From: Streptomyces sp. NRRL S-340
GTDB lineage: Bacteria > Actinomycetota > Actinomycetes > Streptomycetales > Streptomycetaceae
DNA length: 64,000 bases
Assembly (NCBI RefSeq): GCF_000720185.1
Contig: NZ_JOIY01000002.1
Location: 1-64,000, forward strand
Direction: 5' to 3'
In this document: positions 50,222 through 58,490 of the stretch, piece after piece
Layout of the letters: every line of letters begins with the position of its first letter
Position numbering within the stretch: position 1 is the first letter of the stretch
The notes under the pieces: model-generated
The model's database searches: none
Told to the model about the DNA's origin: nothing
The model's input: only the letters and a program-made list of their open reading frames with translations
Position numbers and translations under genes: made by a program

Positions 50222-50608
50222 TCAGCGCGTGGGGGTCACCCGGATCCCGACGGTCCCCCGCTCGCCCCGGCGCAGCCGGCTGCCGAACAGGGTGAGCCGG
50301 CCGATCAGGCCGTACTTGCGGGCGATGAGGCCCCGGTAGCGCGCGGTGGTGGCCCGGTCGCAGATCTCGGCGGTCGCCGGCACCTGGTCACCGGTCGGGT
50401 TGCCGCGCACGTCGCACGGCCCGACCAGCACGTCGGCGCGGTTGCGGATCCGCTTGACCTTCCAGGAGCCGGCGGCCGTCCACACGCCGAGCGCGGCCCC
50501 GTCCCGCACGACCCACACCGGGGTGGCCACGGGCGTTCCGTTCCGGCGGTAGCTGGTGATCAGCACGTACTTGCCGGCCCCGAGCCGCGCCACCAGGTTC
50601 TCGTCCAT
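50222..50608 (-). CDS. PPOX-class (F420-dependent type) flavin/deazaflavin oxidoreductase
   Basis: The 128-residue split-barrel protein has the opening MDENLVARLGAGKYVLITSYRR and VATPVWVVRDG typical of short F420-dependent PPOX enzymes, and VLVGPCDVRGNP in the cofactor loop. The substrate is unknown. A TAGGAT box (complement of 50616-50621) lies exactly seven bases before ATG 50608, so I prefer this leaderless start to the ATG nine bases upstream, which lies inside the promoter. Confidence 0.82.
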   Translation of the reverse strand: MDENLVARLGAGKYVLITSYRRNGTPVATPVWVVRDGAALGVWTAAGSWKVKRIRNRADVLVGPCDVRGNPTGDQVPATAEICDRATTARYRGLIARKYGLIGRLTLFGSRLRRGERGTVGIRVTPTR

Positions 50609-50754
50609 GCGCGGCATCCTAGGCCGGGTGGTGAGACAGAGGCGCCCCGGCACGGACGGCCGGGGCGGGGAGGGACGGAGGGGCAGGTCACGGAGGACCG
50701 CGGAGGGGCCGGTGCCCGGCGGGCCCGAGGGCACCGACCGGGACGGGCGGCGGG

Positions 50755-50928
50755 TCAGGCCGCCTGGTCCGAGTCCGGAGCGGCCATGGCCCACTCCATC
50801 ACGAGGCGCTGGTACTCCTCGCGCTGCTCGGTGGTCAGTGTCCCGCCCGACCGGCGCCACAGGGCACGGATCTCCTCGTTGACCTCCGCGGCCGATCGCT
50901 CGGAGGCGGCTTCAACAGTGGTGGACAT
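50755..50928 (-). CDS. Small protein, 57 aa
   Basis: The protein reads MSTTVEAASERSAAEVNEEI and on through two short amphipathic helices (IRALWRRSGG, TEQREEYQRLVMEWAMA). Codon bias supports coding. The function is unknown. TATGCT (complement of 50936-50941) is seven bases before ATG 50928, a leaderless promoter, so the longer frame to 51012 is not needed. Confidence 0.65.
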   Translation of the reverse strand: MSTTVEAASERSAAEVNEEIRALWRRSGGTLTTEQREEYQRLVMEWAMAAPDSDQAA

Positions 50929-51048
50929 GCTGTGAAGCATATGCCGCCGGAGGTGAAGGCGTTGTGAGTAAGCAGGACCGATTCGGACATACCGGACCGT
51001 GTTGCTCATCACGTCGACCGGAGCCGGCCCGCCCGTCCCCTGCGTTTC

Positions 51049-51747
51049 TCAGGTGCCGGGCTTGCGGCCGTAGACGAAGACGTCGTCGCCCTTGCGCAGC
51101 AGCGACCAGTACTTCTTGGCGTCCTTCGACGTCATGTTGACGCAGCCGTGCGAGCCCGGCGGGTTCCACATGCTCACGCCCACGGAGTGGAACGCCTGGC
51201 CGCCGTCGAAGAACTGGCTGTAGGGCATCTTCACGTGGTACAGCGTCGAGACGTGGTCGATGTGCCGCCAGTAGATCTTCTTCAGGCCGGTGCGGGTCTC
51301 GTACTTGTCGCGCCCGGTGCGCACCGGCACGGGACCGTACACGAGCCGCTTGCCGTCCTGGATCCAGCTGAGCTGGAGCGTGAGGTTCACGCAGGCTATG
51401 CGGCCCTTGTCGGTCGGGCACCGGCCGTCCTTGTTGGGGTTCTTCCCGACGGCCTTCTGCTTGTTCATGAGATCCATCACGCCCCACGTGACAGGGCCCG
51501 CGTACCCGATGGTGGGCGTGATGCCGTGCTTGCTCTGGAAGGCCTTGATCGCCTTGCAGTCGGCGGCCGACTGCCGCCCGTCGACGGGACGGCCGAGGAA
51601 CTTCTCGACCTTCTTCTGGTAGGGCCCGGTCGACGTCGTGCAGCTCGTCGCCGCCTGTGCCGGAGCCGTGCCGAGCGCGAGCGCGAGCGGCGCCACCAGT
51701 CCGGTGACGCCGAGCACGACGGCTCCTCGTCTGGCCATGTGCCTCAT
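51049..51747 (-). CDS. Secreted L,D-transpeptidase (YkuD) with peptidoglycan-binding domain
   Basis: The 232-residue protein has a Sec signal (GAVVLGVTGLVAPLALALG, cleavage after AQA near 32) and a PG_binding_1-like domain (about 38-90, FQSKHGITPT). A YkuD domain follows (about 120-228) with the catalytic cysteine in SHGCVNM, preceded by the required histidine in AFHSVG. It would form 3-3 crosslinks in peptidoglycan outside the membrane. GGGGGAAG precedes ATG 51747; ATG 51738 is an alternative. The gene is isolated between two unrelated genes. Confidence 0.88.
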   Translation of the reverse strand: MRHMARRGAVVLGVTGLVAPLALALGTAPAQAATSCTTSTGPYQKKVEKFLGRPVDGRQSAADCKAIKAFQSKHGITPTIGYAGPVTWGVMDLMNKQKAVGKNPNKDGRCPTDKGRIACVNLTLQLSWIQDGKRLVYGPVPVRTGRDKYETRTGLKKIYWRHIDHVSTLYHVKMPYSQFFDGGQAFHSVGVSMWNPPGSHGCVNMTSKDAKKYWSLLRKGDDVFVYGRKPGT

Positions 51748-51867
51748 GGCGGGCTTCCCCCTCGGTTGGTTCAGGTGTCCGTGGTGTCGGACAACTAGAC
51801 CGCCGGGCGGACGTTCCGGTTGTAAAGCGGCTCACTTCGAGACGGAACGGTGACACTCGGCCGGGAC

Positions 51868-52668
51868 TCAGCCGGTGCGGCGGGGTGCGTGCAGCGCCGT
51901 GTGGAAGCCGGTGTTGACCGCGGTGAGGCCGCCGTCGACGGTCAGGGCGGTGCCGGTGATCCAGGCCGCGTCGCGCGAGGCGAGGAAGGCGACGGCGGCG
52001 GCGATGTCCTCCGGTTCACCGACCCGGCCCAGCGGGTACAGGCCGCGGACCTGCTCCAGGTCGTCCTCCCGGCCCTCCCAGGCCGAGGTGCGGACGGTGC
52101 CGGGCACCACCAGGTTGACGCGGACCCCGCGCCCGGCGGCGTGCCCGGCGAGGGTGCGGGTGAGCGAGACCAGGCCCGCCTTGGCCGCGCTGTAGGCGTG
52201 ATTGCCGAAGTCCTGGAGGCCGTTGACCGAGCCGATGCCCACGATCGCGCCCCGGCCGGAGGCGGCCAGGTGGGGCAGCGCGGCGCGCCAGCAGCGGTGG
52301 ACGCCGGTCAGGGTCACGTCGAGGTCGCGCTCCCACGCCTCGTCCGTGCCGTCCTCGAAGAGCGGGGTGTCGGGCGTGCAGCGGGCCGCGCAGGTGACGA
52401 GGACGTCGAGCGTTCCGAACGCGTCCACCGCGTGGGCCACGGCCGCCTCCACCGCGGCCCGGTCCGTCACGTCGCACGCCGACGCCCGGACGGTGAGCCC
52501 CCGTTCGCCCAGGGCCGCCGCGGTCCTCTCCGCCCCGGCCCCGTCCGCGTCGGTGACCAGGACCCGCGCCCCCTCCTCGGCCAGCCGCCGTGCGACGGCG
52601 GCGCCGATGCCGCGCGCCGCACCGGTGACGAGCACCCCGTGTCCCTCGAAACGCCTCGTGTCCGTCAT
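51868..52668 (-). CDS. Short-chain dehydrogenase/reductase
   Basis: The 266-residue classical SDR has the cofactor motif TGAARGIGAAVA (about 16), CDVTD, the strand motif NG-equivalent TCAA, the catalytic serine in GIGSVNG and YSAAK (about 163). NAD or NADP preference is unclear, although the D at the end of strand 2 (VTDADG) suggests NAD(H). TAGGTT lies seven bases before ATG 52668, making a leaderless promoter back to back with that of the next gene. Confidence 0.9.
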   Translation of the reverse strand: MTDTRRFEGHGVLVTGAARGIGAAVARRLAEEGARVLVTDADGAGAERTAAALGERGLTVRASACDVTDRAAVEAAVAHAVDAFGTLDVLVTCAARCTPDTPLFEDGTDEAWERDLDVTLTGVHRCWRAALPHLAASGRGAIVGIGSVNGLQDFGNHAYSAAKAGLVSLTRTLAGHAAGRGVRVNLVVPGTVRTSAWEGREDDLEQVRGLYPLGRVGEPEDIAAAVAFLASRDAAWITGTALTVDGGLTAVNTGFHTALHAPRRTG

Positions 52669-52675
52669 GGGCCAG

Positions 52676-52712
52676 AACCTACTGCGCTCACGTCCGGCCC
52701 GGCAGATAGCGT
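52676..52712. promoter_or_regulatory. Back-to-back leaderless promoters
   Basis: TAGGTT on the minus strand (complement of 52676-52681) serves the SDR gene and TAGCGT on the plus strand (52707-52712) serves the gene at 52720. Each lies exactly seven bases before its ATG. Only 51 bases separate the two start codons. Confidence 0.6.
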
Positions 52713-52719
52713 GCACCGC

Positions 52720-53274
52720 ATGTCGGCGTTCATGCAGCAACTCCCCGCACTCATAGGCGTCGTGATCGGCGCGCTCGGCTCGTACCTGGCGGTCGTGCGC
52801 AGCGACCGCGTCCGGTCCGAACGGGAGCGCGCGACGCGCTGGGAGGAGCGGCGCCTGGCGGTGTACTCGGACTACGCCCGGTCGCTGAAGACGTCGGTCA
52901 CGCTGACCTACCGGGTGGCCTCCCACCTCGGCAACGACCCGCACCCGCATCCGCTTCCCCTCTGCGACGCCGAGCCGCTGCTGACGGAGGCCGTCCTGGC
53001 GCGCGACCCCGCCGGTGAGGCACTGATCATGCTGGGCAGCCCGCAGGTCGTGGAGAAGGCCCGGGGGTGGGTCCTGGTGGTGATGGAGATGGAACGGTTC
53101 CTGCGCGAGGAGCGGCGCGAACCCGAGGCGTGGCAGGAACTGCTGGAGCGCCAGCGGGCCGCGCGCCAGGAGTACTACGCGGCCGTACGGGCCGATCTCG
53201 CGCTGCCGCCGGGTCACCCGGCCCGCTGGCCGGTGACCGCGGCGCGGCCGCCGGCGACGGCCGGCGACCGGTGA
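52720..53274 (+). CDS. Membrane-anchored hypothetical protein, 184 aa
   Basis: One N-terminal membrane helix (LPALIGVVIGALGSYLAVV, about 8-26) leads into a highly charged helical domain (ERERATRWEERRLAVYSDYA). This domain also contains LLTEAVLARD and MEMERFLREERREPEAW, and ends Pro-rich. The charged part should lie in the cytoplasm. I do not recognise the family. The start is set by a leaderless -10 box. Confidence 0.7.
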   Translation: MSAFMQQLPALIGVVIGALGSYLAVVRSDRVRSERERATRWEERRLAVYSDYARSLKTSVTLTYRVASHLGNDPHPHPLPLCDAEPLLTEAVLARDPAGEALIMLGSPQVVEKARGWVLVVMEMERFLREERREPEAWQELLERQRAARQEYYAAVRADLALPPGHPARWPVTAARPPATAGDR

Positions 53275-53293
53275 CGGGGCGGCCCGCCGCAGG

Positions 53294-54208
53294 TCAGCGG
53301 TAGCCCGTCGTGTCCGCCGGTCTGCCCGCGTCCTGGACCTCCGCGAGGTAGCGCCAGGCGTCGGGACGGCTGCCGTCCAGGTCGGTGAAGCCGTACTCCC
53401 GGGCCAGGCCCCCGCTGGACAGGGACCGTCCGTTCCAGCGGGCCACACCGGGATCGGCGGCGAGGGCGGCGACGGCGCGGCCCACGTAACGCGGCGTCTC
53501 GGAGATGGCGAAGTGCGGCACGTGCTCCAGGGCGTCGCGCCAGTTCTCCTCGGACACCTTGAACTGGTCGAGCATCAGTTCCGAGCGCATCCAGCCGGGC
53601 GTCAGCGCGAGCGCGGTGGCGCCGCGCGGACCGAGTTCGTGACCGAGGGCGAAGGCCATCCGCAGGACGGACGCCTTGGCGAGGTCGTAGAAGAAGTTGA
53701 CCCGGTAGGTGTCCCGGTTGTAATCGGCGGTGCCGTCGGTCATCTCGACGACGAGGCCGCCGGGCCGGCGCAGCAGCAGCGGCAGGGCGTGGTGGCTGGT
53801 GACGGCGTGCGTCTCCACGGCGAGCCGGAGCAGTCTGAGGCCGTTGTCCAGGTCGTGCTCCCACACGGGGGTGTCCCACTCGAAGAGTTTCTCGCCGCCC
53901 CAGATGTCGTTGACGAGGACGTCGAGGCGGCCCTGTTCGCGGGCGATGCGGTCGACGAGGGCGCGCACCCGGCCGGGGTCCAGGTGGTCGGTGGGGACGG
54001 CGATGCCGTGCCCACCGGCCTCGGTGACCAGGTCGGCGGTGTCCTCGACGGTCTCGGGGCGGTCGTACTCCGAGCGGCGGGCGCGGGTGGTGCGCCCGCT
54101 GACGTAGACGGTGGCCCCGGCGGCGCCGAGTTCCACCGCGATGCCGCGGCCCGCTCCCCGGGTGGCGCCCGCGACGAGCGCGACCCTGCCCTCCAGTGGA
54201 CGTGACAT
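53294..54208 (-). CDS. SDR family oxidoreductase
   Basis: The 304-residue protein has the nucleotide-binding motif AGATRGAGRGIAV (about 14), a long central insertion (RRSEYDRPETVEDTADL), and the YxxxK pair as YDLAK (about 181). The ending is GGLAREYGFTDLDGSRPDAWR. It belongs to a larger SDR subgroup often annotated only as oxidoreductase. AGGAGG precedes ATG 54208; the longer frame to 54280 is unsupported. The neighbouring operon upstream is the mycothiol formaldehyde pathway, on the same strand but 121 bases away. Confidence 0.85.
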   Translation of the reverse strand: MSRPLEGRVALVAGATRGAGRGIAVELGAAGATVYVSGRTTRARRSEYDRPETVEDTADLVTEAGGHGIAVPTDHLDPGRVRALVDRIAREQGRLDVLVNDIWGGEKLFEWDTPVWEHDLDNGLRLLRLAVETHAVTSHHALPLLLRRPGGLVVEMTDGTADYNRDTYRVNFFYDLAKASVLRMAFALGHELGPRGATALALTPGWMRSELMLDQFKVSEENWRDALEHVPHFAISETPRYVGRAVAALAADPGVARWNGRSLSSGGLAREYGFTDLDGSRPDAWRYLAEVQDAGRPADTTGYR

Positions 54209-54329
54209 GTCCGGCCTCCTGTGGTTCTCGTGACTCTCGTGTGCGGTGTGCTCGTCGAGGGTCGCGTGGAAGCCGGACATCTCCTGTCGCCTTTCGGCGC
54301 GGGTTCACCCGGGGGCGGTGCCGGGTGTG

Positions 54330-54959
54330 TCAGTGTCCGCGGTCGATCCACTCCTGCAGGTGCGGGGCCTCCGCGCCGATGGTGGTGGCCTCGCCGTGGC
54401 CGGTGAGGACCTTCGTCCCGGGCGGCAGCGTGAGGAGGCGGTCGCGGATGGAGTCGATGATCGTCGGGAAGTGGGAGTAGGACCGGCCGGTGGCGCCCGG
54501 GCCGCCCTGGAAGAGGGTGTCGCCGGTGAAGACGACGCCGAGGCCCGGGTCGTGGAGGCAGACCGCGCCCGGCGCGTGGCCGGGCGTGTGCAGGACCTTC
54601 AGGTCGGCTCCGGCCGTCTCGATGACCTGCCCGTCGAGCAGGTGCTGGTCGGGCTCCCGGCCGGGGTGGGTCATCTTCCACAGCGGCAGGTCGTCGCGGT
54701 GCAGCCAGATCATCGCGCCGGTGAGGTCCGCCAGGGCCGGGGCGGCGTTCACGTGGTCGTTGTGGGCGTGGGTGCAGACGATGGCGGTGAGCCGGCGCTC
54801 GCCGAGGGCGGCGGCGATGGCCTCGGCGTCGTGGGCGGCGTCGATGACGATCGCCTCGTGGTCGTCGCCGACGATCCACACGTTGTTCTCGACGTCCCAG
54901 GTACCGCCGTCGAGGGTGAACTGCCCGCTGGTGACGAGGCGTTCGACACGGGCCGCCAT
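54330..54959 (-). CDS. Metallo-beta-lactamase fold hydrolase (putative S-formylmycothiol hydrolase)
   Basis: The 209-residue protein has a complete dimetal site: THAHNDHV (about 64), H in HTPGHAPGA (about 127), D in FTGDTLF (about 146) and GHG (about 189). Its ATG overlaps the stop of the S-(hydroxymethyl)mycothiol dehydrogenase gene (TGATG). Genome context in mycobacteria pairs the same two families, so it is the likely hydrolase that releases formate and mycothiol. Direct evidence of that reaction is not in the sequence. Confidence 0.83.
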   Translation of the reverse strand: MAARVERLVTSGQFTLDGGTWDVENNVWIVGDDHEAIVIDAAHDAEAIAAALGERRLTAIVCTHAHNDHVNAAPALADLTGAMIWLHRDDLPLWKMTHPGREPDQHLLDGQVIETAGADLKVLHTPGHAPGAVCLHDPGLGVVFTGDTLFQGGPGATGRSYSHFPTIIDSIRDRLLTLPPGTKVLTGHGEATTIGAEAPHLQEWIDRGH

Positions 54960-56044
54960 CAGAACACCACCACCGAGCGCAGCACGTCGCCGCGGTGCAT
55001 CCGCTCGAACGCCTGCTCCACCTCGTCGAGCCGGATGGTCTCGGACACGAACTTGTCCAGCGGCAGGCGCCCTTGCAGGTGCAGGTCGATGAGCATCGGG
55101 AAGTCTCGGGAGGGCAGGCAGTCGCCGTACCAGCTCGACTTCAGCGCGCCGCCGCGCCCGAAGACGTCGAGCAGCGGCAGCTCCAGCTTCATCTCCGGGG
55201 TGGGCACGCCGACCAGGACGACGGTGCCGGCCAGGTCGCGGGCGTAGAACGCCTGCCGGTAGGTCTCCGGGCGGCCGACCGCCTCGATGACGACGTCGGC
55301 GCCGAAACCGCCGGTGAGGTCACGGATGGCGGCGACCGGGTCGTGGTCCTTGGAGTTGACGGTGTGCGTGGCGCCCATGGCGCGGGCGGTCTCCAGCTTG
55401 CGGTCGTCGATGTCGACGGCGATCACCTTCGCGGCGCCCGCCAGGCGCGCCCCGGCGACGGCCGCGTCCCCGACGCCGCCGCAGCCGATCACGGCCACCG
55501 AGTCGCCGCGGCCGACGTCGCCGGTGTTGATGGCGGCGCCGATGCCGGCCATCACCCCGCAGCCGAGCAGTCCGGCCACCGCCGGGGAGACGGCCGGGTC
55601 CACCTTGGTGCACTGTCCTGCCGCCACCAGCGTCTTCTCCGCGAAGGCGCCGATGCCGAGGGCCGGGGAGAGTTCGGTGCCGTCGGTGAGGGTCATCCGC
55701 TGCCGCGCGTTGTGGGTGTCGAAGCAGTACCAGGGCCGCCCGCGCAGACAGGCGCGGCAGGCGCCGCACACGGCACGCCAGTTGAGGACGACGAAGTCGC
55801 CGGGTGCGACATCCGTGACGCCCTCGCCCACCGACTCGACGATGCCCGCGGCCTCGTGGCCGAGCAGGAAGGGGAACTCGTCGTTGATGCCGCCCTGTTT
55901 GTAGTGCAGGTCGGTGTGGCACACGCCGCAGGCCTGGACCCGTACGACGGCCTCCTGGGGCCCCGGGTCCGGCACGACGATCGTCTCGACCCGTACGGGT
56001 TCGTTCTTCCCGGGTGCGATCACGCCGCGCACTTCCTGCGCCAT
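54959..56044 (-). CDS. mscR: S-(hydroxymethyl)mycothiol dehydrogenase
   Basis: The 361-residue zinc alcohol dehydrogenase has catalytic zinc ligands in [10 protein letters not shown] (about 39) and GHEAAGIVE (about 63). Structural zinc cysteines lie in [15 protein letters not shown] (about 94-108), and the NAD-binding motif is [13 protein letters not shown] (about 191) with D ending VIAVDID. Sequence pattern and partner gene fit the NAD/mycothiol-dependent formaldehyde dehydrogenase rather than a general ADH. It oxidises the formaldehyde-mycothiol adduct, detoxifying formaldehyde. GAAGGGA precedes ATG 56044, and a TAGGGT -10-like box lies about 43 bases upstream. Confidence 0.88.
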   Translation of the reverse strand: MAQEVRGVIAPGKNEPVRVETIVVPDPGPQEAVVRVQACGVCHTDLHYKQGGINDEFPFLLGHEAAGIVESVGEGVTDVAPGDFVVLNWRAVCGACRACLRGRPWYCFDTHNARQRMTLTDGTELSPALGIGAFAEKTLVAAGQCTKVDPAVSPAVAGLLGCGVMAGIGAAINTGDVGRGDSVAVIGCGGVGDAAVAGARLAGAAKVIAVDIDDRKLETARAMGATHTVNSKDHDPVAAIRDLTGGFGADVVIEAVGRPETYRQAFYARDLAGTVVLVGVPTPEMKLELPLLDVFGRGGALKSSWYGDCLPSRDFPMLIDLHLQGRLPLDKFVSETIRLDEVEQAFERMHRGDVLRSVVVF

Positions 56045-56162
56045 GGTGGTGGTCCCTTCCGTCGGCCGTTGTCCGTCGCTGCGACCCTACGCCGTGAGCG
56101 GGTGGCGGCGGCACACGGTCCGGTGCCGCCGCCACCCGGTCGCCGCACACCGGACGCGCGGC

Positions 56163-56468
56163 TCAGTACTGGACCGCGGGGACCAGTCCGAACAGCGGGG
56201 AGACGAGCCCGGTGACCGCGTTCAGCCGGCTGAGCTGGTTGAGGTCCTGGACGTGGTGGAGCGAGGACAGCTGCTCGGAGACCGGGGGCACCTCGTCCTG
56301 CCGGCCGGCGGGGATGCCGGTACGGCCGAGGGAGTCGAGCAGGCCGGTGGGGACCGCCCGGCCGATCACCGGGACGGCCGAGTCGGCCGCGTTCGCGGGC
56401 AGGGCGGCGAGTCCCGCGACCGAGACGGCGAGGGAGGCGACGGCGACGATACGTCGAGTGGAGATCAT
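56163..56468 (-). CDS. Small secreted protein, 101 aa
   Basis: A Sec signal peptide (RRIVAVASLAVSVAGLAALP, cleavage after ANA near residue 27) is followed by a mature part of about 74 residues with a conserved-looking end (LNAVTGLVSPLFGLVPAVQY). It has no cysteines and resembles small secreted Streptomyces proteins of unknown role. I do not assign it to chaplins or rodlins. It lies upstream of mscR on the same strand, 118 bases away, and is probably transcribed alone. Confidence 0.75.
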   Translation of the reverse strand: MISTRRIVAVASLAVSVAGLAALPANAADSAVPVIGRAVPTGLLDSLGRTGIPAGRQDEVPPVSEQLSSLHHVQDLNQLSRLNAVTGLVSPLFGLVPAVQY

Positions 56469-56699
56469 GCCCTCAGCAACGCCGCCGGGCCCCGGCCGGA
56501 CACGGGCCCCGGCCGCCGCTCACCCGTCAGGGCGAGCGGCCGTCCGCGCGCGGTGATGCCGGGGCGGGCGGGGTGACGGGCATCGCGTGGGCGGCCGCGC
56601 TTGCCGGGGGCGGCGGGCCGGAGGACGCTCGAAGGAGAGGCCCGTGAAGGGCCGCTGTTCGGGGCCCCGGGGCCCCGGGGCTCCTCCTAGGAGGCCACC

Positions 56700-57065
56700 A
56701 TGGCGACCACGGCAGGTCCCGTCTTCGACACCGGTGCGCTGCGCCGGGGCATCGAGGAGCACACGGCGTCCACTCTGCTGTCGCTCTACGCGGACGACGC
56801 CGAGATCCGCATCGTGGACCGCGACTCCCAGCCGAGCCACCCCAAGGTCCTCAGAGGACGTGCGGAGATCGGCTCGATGCTGGAGGACGTCTACGGCCGC
56901 GACATGACGCACCGGCTGGAGCAGTGCGTCGTCCAGGGCGACCGCGCGGCGTACGCCGAGTCCTGCGCGTATCCGGACGGCGTCCGGGTGCTCGCCGAGT
57001 CCATGGTCTCGCTGCGCGACGGCAAGATCACCGACCAGATCATGATCCAGGCATGGGACGAGTGA
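56700..57065 (+). CDS. NTF2-like (SnoaL/ketosteroid isomerase fold) protein
   Basis: The 121-residue protein shows the NTF2-like fold: an N-terminal helix with LLSLYADDAEIRIVD, a central VLRGRAEIGSMLEDVYG and a beta-rich end (SMVSLRDGKITDQIMIQAWDE). Such proteins are isomerases, cyclases or small ligand-binding proteins. No polyketide genes are nearby. GGAGG precedes ATG 56700. Just upstream lies a self-complementary run of alternating gggg/cccc blocks (about 56662-56680). Confidence 0.82.
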   Translation: MATTAGPVFDTGALRRGIEEHTASTLLSLYADDAEIRIVDRDSQPSHPKVLRGRAEIGSMLEDVYGRDMTHRLEQCVVQGDRAAYAESCAYPDGVRVLAESMVSLRDGKITDQIMIQAWDE

Positions 57066-57480
57066 CGAGGAGGACCGCGAGGTTCCAGGTCAGCTCCCGG
57101 CTGACCTGGTCCTTTTCGGCCCGGGCCGGGCTGGGGCAGGCTCGCTCCCCGCTGCTGCGCCGGGCCGGGCCGGCCGGCACGGCGGCCAGGTCCCTGCCGG
57201 CGGTCCTGCTGCGGTCGCTGCTGCGCGCGGCCCGGCACCGTGCCCGTACGCCGGTGGCGCGCACCCCGGGCGCCCGCCACGGCCGCCGCCGGTGAGGGTC
57301 CTCCCCGGGCGCGGTCGGCGGCGCGTCCCCGGCCTGCCTCCCCCGGCATCTCCCGGTCCCTCCTGGCATAGGGTGGGGCCGGGCCGTGACTGGCGCTGAG
57401 GTGGAGCACCACCGGGGAGCGGCCCCAGCCGAAGTCACAGCCGCGCGCCTGGGCGATCCGTCGCACGCTCAGGAGTGGAC
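57066..57480. other. 415-base gap with terminator
   Basis: After the terminator (57085-57109) an Arg/Ala-rich open frame of about 75 codons occurs here, but its codon pattern is not convincing. No ribosome site or conserved motif supports a gene. The folD promoter must lie in the right half; I see no clear hexamers. Confidence 0.4.
57085..57109 (+). terminator. Intrinsic terminator
   Basis: CCAGGTCAGC (57085-57094) pairs perfectly with GCTGACCTGG (57100-57109) around a five-base loop, followed by tcctttt. It lies 20 bases after the NTF2-like gene. Confidence 0.85.
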
Positions 57481-58329
57481 ATGTCCCAGGCCCGCCTCAT
57501 GGACGGCACCGCGCTCGCCCGGCGCATCGTCGGCGAGACCGCGCGGAAGGCCGCCGAGATCACCGCCCGCACGGGCACCCCGCCGTGTCTGGCGACGGTG
57601 CTGGTGGGCGAGGACCCCGCCTCCGTCACCTACGTCCGGATGAAGCAGAACCGGTGCCGTACGGCGGGCATCGCCTCCCGGCACGTGGAGCTGCCCGCGA
57701 CGACCGGCACCGACGAGCTGGTCGGCACGCTGAGGTCGCTGTCCGCGGACCCGTCGGTGCACGGCATCCTGCTGCAGCACCCCGTCGGCGACCACATCGA
57801 CGAGCGGGCCGCGTTCGAGGCCATCGCGCCCGAGAAGGACGTCGACGGCGTCACCTTCGCCTCGTTCGCCACGATGAGCTTCGGGCTGCCCGGGTTCGTC
57901 TCCTGCACTCCCGGCGGGATCCTGCGGCTGCTGGACGCCTACGAGGTGGACCCGGCCGGGAAGCGGGCGGTGGTGGTCGGGCGCAGCGCGATCCTCGGCA
58001 AGCCGGTGGGCATGCTGCTGCTGGCCCGGGACGCGACGGTGACGTACTGCCACTCGCGGACCCGGGAACTGCCGTCGGTGGTGCGTGAGGCGGACATCGT
58101 CGTGGCGGCGGTGGGCAGGCCGCGGCTGGTGCGCGGCGAGGACGTCAAGCCGGGCGCGGTGGTGATCGACGCGGGCTACAACGCGGGCAACGTCGGGGAC
58201 GTGGACTTCGACTCCGCGGTGGAGCGTGCCTCGCTGATCACGCCGGTGCCTGGCGGGGTCGGCCCGATGACCATCGCGACGCTCCTGGAGCAGACCGTGG
58301 ACGCCGCCGCCCGGCAACTCGGGCTCTGA
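57481..58329 (+). CDS. folD: FolD, methylene-THF dehydrogenase/cyclohydrolase
   Basis: The 282-residue bifunctional enzyme interconverts 5,10-methylene-, methenyl- and 10-formyl-tetrahydrofolate in the cytoplasm, using NADP. Catalytic lysine is in YVRMKQNRCR (about 56), HGILLQHPVGDHI near 98, the cofactor region VVVGRSAILGKPVGMLL near 165 and the signature PVPGGVGPMTIATLL near 260. Length is standard. AGGAG lies five bases before ATG 57481, preferred over the in-frame GTG six bases upstream that overlaps that site. Confidence 0.95.
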   Translation: MSQARLMDGTALARRIVGETARKAAEITARTGTPPCLATVLVGEDPASVTYVRMKQNRCRTAGIASRHVELPATTGTDELVGTLRSLSADPSVHGILLQHPVGDHIDERAAFEAIAPEKDVDGVTFASFATMSFGLPGFVSCTPGGILRLLDAYEVDPAGKRAVVVGRSAILGKPVGMLLLARDATVTYCHSRTRELPSVVREADIVVAAVGRPRLVRGEDVKPGAVVIDAGYNAGNVGDVDFDSAVERASLITPVPGGVGPMTIATLLEQTVDAAARQLGL

Positions 58330-58344
58330 GCGCTCGTCCGGGCT

Positions 58345-58365
58345 CCGGGCCGCCCGGCGGCCCGG
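58345..58365 (+). terminator. Hairpin after folD
   Basis: CCGGGCCG (58345-58352) pairs with CGGCCCGG (58358-58365) around a five-base loop. Confidence 0.55.
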
Positions 58366-58490
58366 GGCCTGACGGGGACGGCCGGGCGCCCGTGCGCGCC
58401 GGCGGTCCCCCTGCGGCTGCGCGGGTGGGCGCGCCGACATGGACGGGTCGTTCGCCGGTGGCGGGCGGCGGCACGGCCATACTGGCCGAC

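Noticed and set aside
56655..56690. Self-complementary GGGGCCCC run as a regulatory site
   Set aside because: Low-complexity GC palindrome with no matching regulator. It could fold as a hairpin, but nothing distinguishes it from chance in this composition.
57066..57300. Possible small Arg-rich protein after the NTF2-like gene
   Set aside because: No ribosome site, it overlaps a strong terminator, and codon usage is unlike neighbouring genes.
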